A program made the translations under genes and the position numbers. The notes beneath the pieces were generated by a model. The model saw only the letters and a program-made list of their open reading frames with translations, made no database searches and was not told the origin of the DNA. Positions 11,941 to 24,787 of a stretch of 64,000 nucleotides of DNA are shown here, piece after piece. Each line of letters opens with the position of its first letter. The stretch's first letter is position 1. Source of the stretch: Blumeriella jaapii (taxonomy: Eukaryota; Ascomycota; Leotiomycetes; Helotiales; Drepanopezizaceae); the NCBI GenBank assembly GCA_009599575.1, contig VWND01000002.1, forward strand, positions 1,488,001-1,552,000, in the 5' to 3' direction.

Positions 11941-12536
11941 TGAGCGAGTTGTGGAATGCAAGTCGGGTCTCTTGTAGCATGGCGTTTCGGCATTGCAGCA
12001 TTACTGGACAGCTGATTTTGATTGTGATTATGATCGAAGGGCCTTTCTGGTCACGAGGACTATATAACATAATAGAAAATGGATTCGGGTCGTTCCTGTG
12101 ATCTGGTCTAACTCAGCCGCTCTCCTGAGATGAATAGCAAATTTTCTTCTTGGTTGAACTCCTGAGAAATATGAGAACTCGGCTACCAGCTGCCAGATTT
12201 CTATACACAGGCCCATCCAAGCTTGTCGACTACCACTTTTAATTCACCGCCGTCCAATATCTAAGCTTTATTGAATTCCCCACCTCCTTTATTTCAGCAT
12301 ACTGACAGCTCTTAGCATTTAAGATGTAGTCAGTATTCACTGCTTACCTTACAATACCAGAGAGAAGATTCGAGACACAGGCACGAACACCCCTGCCCGC
12401 ATGTTCCTCTTCGCTTCCGCCCCGTCCGGTATCGATAAGGCTACCAGGCTACCAGGCTACCAGGCCGACCTCAGTGCTCTTCAGAACCTCAATACATACC
12501 GAAAGCCTCAACATCAACATCAAGCATTCGACTATC
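11941..12536. promoter_or_regulatory. Intergenic region and UFD2 promoter
   Basis: This 596-bp stretch separates the J-protein stop from the UFD2 ATG. No coding signal was seen. A small tandem repeat (GGCTACCAGGCTACCAGG) lies near 12438-12462 in the probable 5' leader of UFD2. Confidence 0.45.
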
Positions 12537-15500
12537 ATGGATCACAGCCCTCCGCCGCCGATGCCGCCGGCAGATGTGCCAGAGGCTCCAGACAAGGAGA
12601 AGATGGACCAGGTCAGACGTTCAGAACAGAGTACTTGCGCGCATTCGGTCACTAATAATCAGATCACAGATCCGCAAAAGACGGATGGAAAAGCTAGCAG
12701 GAACATCGACTCCTAATCCCGATAGCGAGGATGGAGGCACTTCTTCTACGGCATCAAAGGAGACCGTGTCCACGGAGCCTACTCCTGCGAAGAAAATTCA
12801 GGTTACAAAAGCATCAAATCCAACTTCAAGACCTGCAGAGAAATCAAAGACCCTGACCAGTTTCGGGTCCCAAGCCAACGCTACAGAGACAACTACAACG
12901 CCTTTAACAGTAAGAGCTTCTGGCGCAACAGAGCCCTTGAATTCGAAGAGAAAGCGTGCTAAATAAACATGATGCGCAGGCGACTGTCCGACCCCCTCAA
13001 CCCTCGACCACGTCACGTCCCGATGAGTCAATCGAACAGTGGGAAAGCAGAATTCTTTGTAGCATCTTCAGAGTCACCTTGGATCCGAAGCAAAAAACCG
13101 ATGCCTCCCATCACCAACTCATATTCCTCCCACAGTTAAGACAAGAGTTGGAGGATGAAGAAGCGCCAGTAGTGTTGACAAAGGAGCGCCTGGATTCGGC
13201 CATACTTGAGGCGGCGTCCGCGATTCCAAGTAGTAGGCCCGTCTTGGATTACTTGCTTCCTTGCTGGAAGAGAGTGATCAAGGCATTGCGGGGTTTGAGG
13301 GATCATTCCGGTGGCAAAGATGCGGTTTTGAAGGAGGCGAAGAGACTTTGCATGAGCAACTGTGTGTTTGCGGTGGAGATGCCTGAGCTCTATGGGTGAG
13401 TTCTCAGTTTTCCCTTTCTAGTTTTCGCCCGCTCATTTGGTACAGCCGCGAACCCAACCCAGCAACCGACTTTAACACCTTACCTACTAGTCGAAGGCGG
13501 CGAGGATAACGGCATCTGCCCTGAATTCCTTACCGAGCTGGTGAGCAGATTTGACGAAGATGAGACTGTCAAGCCCATGATTACAAAAGCCATCGGGGGT
13601 CTGAGCTTACAGCTATCTAACATGACTATGAGCGACAATTACAAACCATACGTCAGCGCGCTCAAGAACCTGTGTCAATTCAAACCAATTGCCATTGCTA
13701 TTACTCAACACCCATTATTCCAAATGGCTACTTCTGCTCCTGGTATCGAGAAACACACAATCCTAGGACCCTTCTTCAGAATATCTCCTCTCCAGCCAGA
13801 GGTTACAAAGGAATACTTTGCTAGTCCGAAGACCATGGACCAGAGACATATCCTAAACTCTCAAGACGCCTTACGGTTGACATTACAATCTCACCAGAGA
13901 GACCTGCTTGACATTATCAACCAGCTTGTGCGTGCTAGCCCAGAAGCTAGAAACAAGGTTCTTGACTGGTTCGCATATATTATGAATTCGAACCACAAGC
14001 GCCGAGCTTTACAACCTGATGCATTGCAACTGTCTACTGATGGGTTCTTGATGAATGTCACTGTCATCCTGGACGGCCTGTGTGAGCCTTTCATGGATAC
14101 AATCTTCTCGAAAGTTGACCGAATCGATGTGGATTATTGGAGACGGAATCCCCGAATTGATATCAAGGAGGAGACAAAGCTCAACGCTGATCAAGAGGCT
14201 TCTGACAACTTCTACGCCACGAGTGTTCCTGGGACGTCAAACTTTATCTCTGAAGTATTCTTCTTGACTCTCGCGGCACATCATTATGGAAGCGAGGCCA
14301 CTAACAGCATGCTCAAGTTGCTTGATAGGGACATCAAGCACTTGACTGGAAAGGTAGCAGAGCTGGAAGCAGAGAGACCCAAATTTGCTAATGTGGGTAC
14401 TGCATGTTCCATCCTCCGTCTTTACTGACAGAAATAGTCACCTTTGAACATGAGAAGACTTGAGGAGCAGCTGAGAAGATTTAACGATGTCCTGGACAAG
14501 GCCATGTCTCTCAAATATGCCATCGAAGGTGTTTTGTTCGACAAGCTTATGCAGGCTAAGTCTCTTCTGTTCATGCGTGTTGTAACTGTTTGGCTGCTGA
14601 GAGTTGCGACGGGCTCGGACTACGTCCCTGGAACGATTATCACCTTACCGCTACCCGCTACGCCGCCTGAAGCTTTCGGGTTTCTACCCGAATATGTCCT
14701 CGAGGACATTGTCGGCAATTTCAACTTTCTCTTCAGAAACATTCCTGACGTTATGATTTCAGCAGTTGGCGATGAGTTAATTGCGTTGTGCATAACTTTC
14801 CTGACCAACTCTGAATACATCAAGAACCCTTACCTCAAGGCTAGGCTGGTCACTCTGCTATTCAATGGAACGTGGCCCGTGTACCACCGAAGCAAGGGCG
14901 TAATCGGAGACTCTCTGACTCGCTCAAAGTTTGCCAATGATCACTTGCTCCATGCTTTGATGAAATTCTACATTGAGGTGGAGAATACGGGAAGGCACAC
15001 TCAGTTCTACGACAAGTTCAATATTCGTTACGAGATCTTCCAGGTCATCAAGTGTGTCTGGGCAAACGACGTCTACAGAACTCGTTTAACTCAAGAGAGC
15101 AGAACCAACACCGAGTTTTTCCTGAGATTTGTCAATCTTCTACTAAATGACGCGACGTACGTGTTGGGGGAAGCGCTCGAAAAGTTTCCCAGAATTCACA
15201 ATATCCAAGGGGAGCTGAGAAACCCTCATTCTACGTTGACGCCTGAGGAGCGGACCGCCAAGGAAGAGGAACTAGCGACGGCTGAGAACCAAGCACAATC
15301 ATACATGCAGTTGACCAATGAAATAGTCTCTATGATGAAGCTATTCACCGAGACCTTGGTCGCTTCTTTCACCATGTCGGAAATCGTTGATCGAGTTGCA
15401 TCCATGTTGAATTTCAACCTCGACTTGCTTGTGGGGCCCAAATCCACCGACCTCAAAGTCGAAGATCCCAAGAAGTACCAATTCAACCCAAAAATTCTCC

Positions 15501-15997
15501 TGGCCGAGTTGACCGACATCTACCTCAACCTTGGGTCCTCCGAAAACTTTCGTAGAGCCGTGGCTCGTGACGGTCGTTCGTACAAACCGGTAAACTTCGA
15601 CAGCGCTACCCGTATCCTCGCTCGCTTCAACCTCAAATCCGGCGAAGACATCGCCAAGTGGGATCAACTTAAGAAGCAGTTCCAGATCGCCAAGGATATC
15701 GAGGATCAAGAGGAGGAAGACTTGGCCGACGCTCCAGACGAGTACATGGACCCCTTGCTAGCAAGCTTGATGACGGACCCTGTCCAGCTTCCTTTGAGCA
15801 AGATGGTTTTGGATAGAAGTACCATCAGCAGTCATCTCCTCAGCGACCCGAATGACCCGTTCAATCGTGCCCCCCTGAAGATTGAGGATGTGATCCCCAT
15901 GCCTGAGCTCAAAGCTAAGATTGCAGCGTGGAGAGATGAGAAACGAGCACAGGCAATGGCGGAGAGAGAGGAAAAAATGGATGTGACGGAGGGTTAG
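12537..15997 (+). CDS. UFD2: Ubiquitin conjugation factor E4 (UFD2), U-box ligase, with a frame break
   Basis: UFD2 lengthens ubiquitin chains on substrates and works with CDC48 in protein degradation. Exons are 12537-12611, 12670-12909, 12980-13395, 13446-14392 and 14438-15997, about 1078 residues. The N-terminus has DQIRKRRMEKL. The E4 core includes ESIEQWESRILCSIF, YLLVEGGEDNGICPEF, SRFDEDETVKPM and LGPFFRISPLQPEV. The C-terminal U-box is DEYMDPLLASLMTDPVQLP, then MVLDRSTISSHLLSDPNDPF. Exon 3 ends MPELYG and exon 4 starts REPNPATD, but TPYLLVEGGEDNG lies one base out of frame. The break is between about 13465 and 13480, fits one extra base, and no alternative splice acceptor cures it. The call itself is certain; an assembly error is the simplest explanation of the break. 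Confidence 0.9.
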
Positions 15998-17229
15998 CGG
16001 GTTTGATGCATTACGAGCAGGTATGGACGGCGTTGCATGGCTCCGGGAGCTACTTTGGTCTGGGATGGACTTAGTGGCGAATAATGGGTTTCCTGTAAAT
16101 AAATAGAGGGTGAAAGGTAATTCCTCCTGGAACGTTTGCACAGTAAGAATGCAAGAAGTCTGCAAGTCCTCTCAGTGAGTGCTCTCCTCGAAGTAGATTT
16201 ACCTAAAGCGCCTTTCATTTCGTCTGTCCTGAGTGTCTCCAAGAGTCGTTTGACTGATGGATTTTATGTGGAAGAAATTTTTTGAACCAGAGGGCTTCTC
16301 CCCGCCCTACCGAGTTACTTACTGTACAGTAGCTCGATACACTAGAAAGGGTGACCTGAAATGTTCTCGATGTGGGTAAGCCAAGCAAGCCTTTCAGATG
16401 CCCACCGAGCTCAATCGTCCACGGTCAACAACACGAGGTTGGACGCTTTCCACTAACCAAAAAACCAAGAAGAGGCTTTTGTCCTTGGTACCTGCGATTT
16501 CGAGCTCATTCTCTATTCTCTGCAGTTGGTGGTTGGTTCCACAGGTCGCTTCAGGTTGCACATCACTGTCAACGTCTCGAAGTGCCTGATTCTCGACCTT
16601 CACAATACCCGTTACTACGATAGCAGCTATCGCGGATTTCCAAATTTTTGTAAATTTCCCTTTTGATCTTCTTCTTTCTTCTTTCTAAACTGTTTACAGG
16701 TTCCAGCTTTGGCAGTGATTACCATTGTCAACGACCCAGGAAAGCCAGCGCGACGCTTTGCGCGTCTTGTCTGGGTGTTCCCAAGGCCGGGTCATCTTCC
16801 ATTTCATGCATGCATGGAAGCTGGACCAAAATGTCCACTCATTGAAGCTATACCATGGCCGACACAATCCTGCCAGCAGGTCGGCTCGCACGATAGCAAA
16901 TCATCCGCGGATCTGCTGGAGCCGTCGAGTTCTATTTCTGTTCCGTCGCTCAAACTCGTCATCCTCGACTCGTCTGTTTGGCCACCAAACGCCCGCAAAG
17001 TGCTGTTATGCGGCCACCATTATTCCGCTGAAGTGGATATATAGACAATTCGACAAAAAACGCGGTGCTTAAACTGTGCAACAACCTTGCTGTGGATGGA
17101 AACAGCGAAACGGGCATATAATGTACGGCCATGGAAATCTCACTTCATCGCTCTTGTCGTCCGTTCGAGTCTTCTCCTCGCCCCTAGACTCGACATTCGT
17201 CGCCCCTCTTCCACGGGCTCGGGGCCAGG
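15998..17229. other. Intergenic region, convergent 3' ends
   Basis: This lies between the UFD2 stop and the stop codon of the minus-strand C2H2 gene. Several plus-strand frames of 60-160 codons exist but they have no protein-like composition and partly mirror the opposite gene. A short ACTGTACAGTAG repeat is at 16321-16332. Confidence 0.5.
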
Positions 17230-19649
17230 TCATAAGATTTCATCCTCCTCGGTGATTCTCCCTACTCGTAGCCCAGCATGCGCTTTGTCCGGACCGCGAA
17301 TCGGCTCTGGAAGCGGCTCGTCCTTCATGCAAGAGCTCTCCAAGATGTTTGTCCATTTCCCGCTCGTGCCTGCATGGCTATGCTTCAAATGTTGCCTGAA
17401 ATGGTCAGCCCTGAAGAACTTCTTCGCATGGTTACATTCGCCGAACTTGTGCACTTCTTGGAGGTGCTGTATCCGAAGGTGCCAATCATTGTCGGTGGCG
17501 ATGGCCAATGGCGGCGAAGACCCGCAAGAGGAAGAAATCCCCGAACGAGGAAAATCTTCCCCGCAGTAACCACAGGTGTCGGCCTCGTTTGGTTCGTTCG
17601 GGGAAGTGTGGAATGCAGCAGCGTAGCCGGACAGGGCAGCGCAGGACCAGGAGTGCCGTCGAAGATGGAGGGAGTTTTGGTGCCGCTCGGCTTCGTTCTT
17701 GTTTTTGAAGCGGTTGCGGCAATACAGACACTCGTATTGCTTTTCCTGTTCGTGGGCACTAACATGGCGGTTAGCATGGGAACTTCTTCTGGTTCCGCTC
17801 GAGGGGCAAGACCTTAGTTCATCCTGGGTATCAAACCTCCTCGGTTTCTTGGGGCAGCAATCACACATGAAAAGTCCGTGCAATCGAGGCGGACTTTGTT
17901 GCTCAGCGTTTTCCAGACCCTCCGAGAGTTTCTTGCAGCTCAGCGACGATCGGCTGTCCGACAATCCTTGATTGTGACCTTTTCTCGAAATGGATCCACG
18001 AGGACTGGGATTCAGTGATGATAAAGGGGCGCAGGCCGAGTCGGAAAATTCCGAGCCCGTGGTTGAGAGTCCACCGGGGGAGACACCACCAGGAGACAGA
18101 TGACCGTGAGAGCCCATACTGGTGATGCTACTCGCAGTAATCGAAAGACTCGATGCATACGAGTTGTTCCTTGGGGCAGAGGCGGTCGAGGAGACTGAAC
18201 CAGACGTCGAATGGAAGCGTGAAGAAGGCGAAGCACGAGATGCGGACTCGCGCCTTCTATACAGATCAGTTGCACTGCCAACGGTATGTAATAAAGATGG
18301 CTCGTCTTTCTCCGGGGGTGACGATGCTCGTCTTTTCTGTCCGGTTAGCACGCTGAGAGAGTGTGCTTCCGGTCGATGGTCATCAATACGCAAACGCCTG
18401 AATCCATTCTCCTCCATGGGAGAGCCTCCGTCGTATTCTGGAGAAACCCTATGATCACAGGAGTCTCGGGATCGGCTGGTGATGCTTGACGAGTCATCCT
18501 TCTCACTTGTAGCAGACCCAGATGGTCTAATTCCCGGAAGAGAAATTTGTTCCGAATAGTCTGCTACCTCACTGAGCGCCCTACGATCAGCCAGACTATT
18601 AGCGCCGAATCGAGCGTACAGGTTCCTTGGCGAGAGAGCGACCGTATCTGCCCAGCGGCTCAGCGGACTCTCGACTAGTCCTGGTCTTCCGGGTAGTATG
18701 GGAAGAGACAAGGGCTTCAACTGTCTGGAGTTCTATGCTCGTTGCGCGTACGAGACGTTGGCGAGATGTCCTTGAGAGACGAGCTTAAGCTAGACTTCGA
18801 AAATGGTCTGGGCGGCGGGGTCCTGTTGTCAGATGCTCTGCTACGAGCGTCCAGCTTCTCCAGCTGAGATTTATCAAATGCTTGAGTGTTGCTTTGGTAC
18901 ATTGCGTGGACGGAACTTTCAAAGCTTGAAGCGAAAAAGCTTGGTAAGGCAGAGCAAGATTCTTGGTTGCTTGACCTAAAGGGCAATACAATTAGTAAAC
19001 ATGATGTATGACCAGGTGCTGCATCCTTTCCTCTTGTATCAACTGCCGCAAATCTTGGAACGAAGATTTGGACAGAAAACTAAAAAAAGATGTGCCTTCT
19101 ACGCATGCGGTTGCGGGATTGCACGCTCGCAAGGCAAGAAAACCATAAAACTAACTTGTGTGACCATGTGCTTGTTCCAAGGCTCGCATAACCTTCGTCT
19201 CTTTGCTCTTTCTGGTCAGAGCTTTTTATTTGATCCAAAGTTTTGATTGTAGCAGTGGAACTTGTTTTTCGTGCGGGTTCAGGCCTTTCCTCAGCCAGAC
19301 TCCTTTTCAAGAAACTTCCGCCGCGTAGACTCGAATCTGGCGCTACGGCCGGTGTCGATTTGCCCCAATATCCCTCGCCGTCAGGCAAATTGCCCCATTT
19401 CCATGCAATGTCCTGACCATTGTATCCACCGTCTATAATGTCTGCCAGTTGTCGCGGGGGCGGAAGCGGAGGTGGTGGAGCTTCTCTAGCGTTGGGTATT
19501 GACATTGCCGTAGCCGATGTCGCTAGAGACGAGGTAGAACTGTGGGAGATTGACCTGCTCGAGCATCGCGATCTTTCGGAAGGGTCATGTATATGGATTT
19601 CGGGCAGCGCTCCCGAGGCTAATTTCCCGCCGCGGCGAGGGATGTCCAT
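17230..19649 (-). CDS. C2H2 zinc-finger protein with Ser-rich N-terminus, with a frame break
   Basis: This is a fungal C2H2 zinc-finger protein, probably a transcription regulator. Inferred exons (minus): 19156-19649, 17813-18975 and 17230-17758, about 728 residues. The N-terminal half is disordered (REAPPPPLPPPRQL, WKWGN, then SSLSSSLKDISP). The C-terminal zinc region has FMCDCCPKKPRRFDTQDEL, YECLYCRNRFKNKNEAERHQ, WSCAALSGY, CGYCGEDFPRSG, and CNHAKKFFRADHFRQHLKHS. The 54-nt intron at 17759-17812 is in frame and stop-free, and interrupts the first finger if it is retained. At about 18720, between HRTPD and QLKPLSLP, one base appears to be missing. The 180-nt intron joining the first exon (GTTAGT donor, phase matches) is plausible but less certain; the alternative start is the ATG at 18902. 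Confidence 0.8.
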
Positions 19650-22600
19650 GGCGAAATGTTTTATATTGCCTCCAGCTGAACCAGGAGAAAATCGGTTGCT
19701 TGGGACACGGCCCCTTAAAAAGCTTCGTCCTGCAAGTGGCAATAGTCTCCGGAGAAGCCGATTTGGACGGAGAAATGGAGGCGAAACATGAAGATCGATT
19801 CCAATAGTGAAATATACTTAGACAGGAAGAAGGCCACCGCAAGGCTCGAAGGAAAATTAGAGCATCGGACTTGTCGAGAAGGAGAAGGCTCGCAGAATGA
19901 ACTGCCCGACCGAGGGAATGGGACAAGGACAATCAGGGGAGTCTGCTGTAAAGTAGGTAAGATGTTGACCTCAACGCGATGGCAGGCTGAGGTTCGAGGG
20001 GGAAACTAGTGGGGACTGATTGGGCTTTCGGACGTTAGAAATTGTCTTGGAAGGCTGACGGGCAGACACTAGTGGCAGTCGTAGACGGCAGGCCCAGCTG
20101 GCCTGGCCTGGCCTGGGCTGGGTTGGGCTGGGAAGAATCGACTGCCAGTCTGCCACCTGCTCAAGTACTGCTGGCCCTGGCGCTGGTAAGTACCGTACTG
20201 GCGTATCTCGGACAGTGTTGGCGCTGGGACGGCGAGACGGGCTGGCTGTATGTACGGTACAACCTAGGTCGGTATGTACCCAGGTATCTACTAGTAGTAT
20301 CTCCATAGGTACATTAAAGTTAGTATGTAGAGGAGGAGTAGCGCCAAATCAAATAAGGCGGGCAGGGCTGGGCAGGGCTGGGCAGGTTTAGGTTTTGAAG
20401 TCCCTGGCTGATGGGAGTCGGGAGGGGATACGGTAAAGCTGTGTCGAGGGGACTAGCGCCAGAAGCGAATGGCTTCGAAAGGGAATGGGCAACTAGCAAT
20501 CATACCTCTTCCGTAATTACCAGAGAAGGATGATAATGACCGGCCAGGTGACGGTGTGAGAGAGAAATAGCGCCAGCAATGACGATGCTTCAAGATTAGG
20601 AGGAGAGGTATGTATTATTTGTACTGTAGATATGCTATGGCCCGTCCGGCTTCTCTAACCGAGGAATCATCACGGGAGGGCTGGAGTCAGACGCAGGATT
20701 TGGCTAGGATACATCCCCGCATCGTGTTGTTCCTTTGAAGTACATAAGTGGGAAAATGCAAAGAGGAGTGTGTAAATAAGGCTTCCCCCTTTCTGTTCTG
20801 CTCATCCGGCGTCCTTCAAAATCTGCCCATTCCGTATTCTTTGTACTTGCAGCTCTCTCCTGCTTTCCCTCTCAACGTCCCTAAATGCTTTCCTATCCTC
20901 GCTATTCCTGATCTCAGGAGCCAGGCAAATTATCCAAAATTGATCTAGGAGAGATGCTTTGCTGGTTTGACAAATAGTAACTTGCTCCTTACGCAATTCC
21001 CGCAGACACTTCCATTTTCCAAGAATTTTTGCAAGGCCGAAGTCCGAAAGTTTCTTTCTTAGGCGAGTGTTCAAGACAAGTCAGTCCCTTGCAAAAAGCG
21101 GAGCGTAGGTGACCATGCCCGGCGGGCAAGATTCAGACACTCAGCCCTATCTCTTAGCTCCTATCCATCGATGTGGACAAGGTTCAAGGTCACGGTCACA
21201 CATGTGCTCTCGATCTTGTTCGTTGAATCAAGCCTCTTTGCACCTCATTACCACTTTTGCTCAGGCGCAGTACCTCTGACTTCGAGGCTTTACCATGGGT
21301 ACTTGGATTGGAGACGTCTGGCCTGCTGAGCCGGCCTACGATAGGCTAGCTGTGGCAGCGGTCTAACGGAAGAGCACGACTAGGTGTATTTCGCGCGTCT
21401 GTAGAAATGCCGACTCCCAGAAAACCTGTAAGAAGGTGCAGGCGAGGCAACTAACTCAGATAAAGGCACCCTGGGGGTCTGCTAGAGCCAATTTCCATAC
21501 CGTGCTTAGCAAGAGCCCCTGTTGGAGATATGTACAATCAGACCGGGGGAGATCGACCGAAAGGGGGTGTTGAAGAAATAAGCGAACAGGGCCTGTGTAA
21601 TGATAAGCGAGCAGTTTATATCCACACCTCCCCCCCAATAATCCCTACAGTATCTCATTCGAGCTCGAGTGATTTGGCTTTTGAGGAAGTTGTCGAAGCC
21701 GATACTTTGCAACGCGTTCCCGAGTTCGATCTTCTGCCGTGACGCCAAAAAGCGTTACGAATCGAGGGCAAAAACCACGTCTCTGAAGTGGACGGTTTGT
21801 GCAGAATGTAAGGTTTGCTCAGACCAAGCGTCAAAAGTTACCTATCAAGTCGGCTTATTTGTCACTTGTCATGCTATTCAGATATTGCACAATTACACAA
21901 CTGCACAGGATGTTACTCGCGCGGTTATCATCTCGAGCGATCATCAACTGAAAGAGCTTGAAATTATCGCGACCACTATCCTATCATCGTCCGCGAGAGG
22001 CAATAGCGCAGACCTTCTAGAAAGAACAACGAGCGGCACCTAGCAGTGCGTCAACTTAGGTAGGATGCCGGGCGCGAGACCGTTAAACGTTGTAAATGGC
22101 TGAACGTGGCAAATGAATTGCGGCGTGTGACGCTAATGACTCGAGGCTACCAAAGCGTAAATAACTTTGAAGTTTCGTGACTTCGAGCTCGTTTAAAATG
22201 AGATGCTTGCCCACATGGGTGTACAGATTGCGCGATGGAGGACTTTCTCTCGGGTTTCAACATTAAGCCCGTACTATCAATCCTACATGTTCCTTCCGAC
22301 CTCTGGAGAGTACGATGCAACCGATTTGAAAATGCCGGGAAGGCTGAATAGCCAGCTGAAGTGTGTCAGACGACGCATGGATAAAGTCACTATCTGACGG
22401 GATATGCGGTAGTACAGTGCGATCGCTATCAGCCCTGTGGAAACTTGCATCACGAACACGAAGTGGCTGCGTCCCTCCATGCCTCGGGTCGGGAAAGCCT
22501 CCAACTAGCCTTCCATTGTGATACCATGGCTTTGGGTTTTCTCAGCTTGGTCGGAGACCAGTCGCATCATCAGCGAAGGAAGCCAGCATCCTAACAAGTC

Positions 22601-24787
22601 TTCGAACATAAGAGGGCAATAAGACTCTGGGCTGTAGTCTTTCTGCCCTACGTGACGAATGTCCCCCCAGGCCCTACCTGAAGTGCAGGTTGGGGAGGAG
22701 AAGTACCACAAATGCAGCCATGCTTCTCTGACCAAGCAACGTGCAAGCTGGACATGCTGCTACACAGCAGTGGTGCTCTGTGCGGGTTGTAGCTTCTTTA
22801 GCTTCAATTCGTAAAGCGCCATCCTTTAACCTGCACTTTTGAGCCATGTTACTCGTTTCCCAAGGCAAAACAAGTTCCGTGGCTATCGCCAGAGCCAGCT
22901 CGACCGTTACCGACCTTCCAAACCACTGCTGTCTAAATTAGTAAGTAGGTGCCTTAGTACTCATGTTCTAAACATCCCACGAGATACGGAGACTATTACT
23001 CAATCCTGAATAAGCTCTGGATTTTCACTCGCTTCCGTCGTGTCCAAAACGACGCAACACATGCAGATGAGTGTGGGCCAAAGCCGATGGTGCGCATCCG
23101 CGCATCCGTTCGCCATGAACGTGATTGACGGACTGACTGAATGACTGACTGACCGACGCAATGCTCATTGTCTGAAAAATTCGTAGAAATTTAACTGACT
23201 CGATTTGTCGTTGAGGCTTGGCAAGTCCCAAGAATGTTTTCCGAAATTCAAAGCCATCCATCACTGACTGCGGGTATGGGTGACTTGGTGAAAGTTTTGT
23301 AGGTAACCTTCGATTTCCCTTGAGAAATTAATCGCCAATCTAGCCGTATGCAGCTCAGCTCAAATGCGGCAGAAAGCTCGAGGTTGTGGCCCTGTAAGCT
23401 AGGTTTTAGTTGCTTGCCTGTTGTCTATCAAAGAACTGCCGAACGAAACCCCCTTTTCATAGTGGCAGTTCCCAAAGCCAAAATCCGCAGAGCACTAAAA
23501 GCAGAAGCAGCAAGTATCATGTGACTGGCCGGGTGTATGGAGAAATTGGCATCTTAAAAGGCGATCGTCTGCCTTCGATGACGAAAGTGGCTGTCGTCTT
23601 CGAACTTTCGACAACATGCAATGATGCCCAATATCACTGCTGGTCATGTAATAGACATGCCGAGAAGCCCTGGAAAAACGAATAACACGGCTTCAGATCT
23701 CAATTGAAAAATGCAATGTGTTTCTACAAACCTTTCGATGGCGGCCGCGGGTAGCACAAGATGCCGCTCGACGAAAGAGTGTGACGCTACTGCAAGAAGA
23801 AGCGATGAAGAAACAAAACAAGCATTGTACTGTACAAACAACTCCATGATTCCGTCAGCTTTCCCCCGCCAGACTAAGAAGAGAATATCGACGCTCGGTC
23901 CCTACCCATCAATATCTCGCACATGATCCCATGTGCTTCGTATCTCGAAGCATTCGTCAACAGAAGATCCTCCGGCGTCAGACTCAACAAGTTCGGACAT
24001 GGCTTTAAACTCGTCAAACGGATCAGGGACTTCGTGTATGCATCTAGGTGTACACTTGTACTTATAGCTACAGTAGCATGTCGGCTTCCACCTAGTGGGC
24101 TCCAGGCCCAGCCACGCGACACAGCGCAACATGTAAAGAGCGGGATTTGCTCATCCCAGTCGTCCACTTGACGACGGCACCGAGGACAAAAGACTGGGAA
24201 GCCGGGAAGCCATGAGGAAGGCGATCCCGGGGCTACGGCATGCAGCAGGGGCAGAGGATGGGTCGATGGACGTGTAGTACCTCCGCGGAGCATCAGGCGT
24301 TGGACACTGTTGAGACTGTGTGCTCTAATCAGACGCATCCGAAATATCTGTACCACATGGTCGTTGTCGTGGTCGTGGTCGTGTATTTCAGAAGAGTTGG
24401 TCGTTTGCGTTGACAAATTCATGACCACTTGGTTCAAGCCGAAGCTACAATACTGTGCTATACGTAGCTACTCAGCCGGCCTACCTAGCTGCTTTCCTTG
24501 CCTGAGGCATACGTCAATCACAATCTACCGATAGATACATACGTAAGAGCGTTCGCTTTGCACTTTTGCACTTTCGCACACGGCTAGCTACAAGTTAATA
24601 TAGCTACATATCTACACTACTGTACTGTGTGTACCTATTCGGAGTTTTCGAAATCACCTGACTATCAGAATCAACACCGTTTTGAGTTCTGCTACTCGGC
24701 TGTGGAAAAAAAAAAGCACGCATTCAGGGGGGGCCGCAGCCCAGAAGGAATATCAACACTGGGGCTTACAGACCTCCTCCTTCGAAC
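19650..24787. other. Largest gene-poor stretch (about 5.1 kb)
   Basis: I find no gene I can support between the C2H2 gene and YVH1. The part near 20050-20130 and 20350-20395 is rich in GGGCTG/GGCCTG repeats. Short TAGGTACC-type and GTACAGTAC-type motifs occur (20190-20300, 23828-23840, 24613-24628). Open frames here are short and look random. One minus-strand frame near 23880-24440 has a CPRCRRQVDDWDEQIPLFTC stretch that could be a fragment of a small protein, but no complete model could be built. Confidence 0.5.

Noticed and set aside
17087..18454. Several plus-strand frames opposite the C2H2 gene
   Set aside because: They mirror a clear minus-strand zinc-finger gene and show no motifs.
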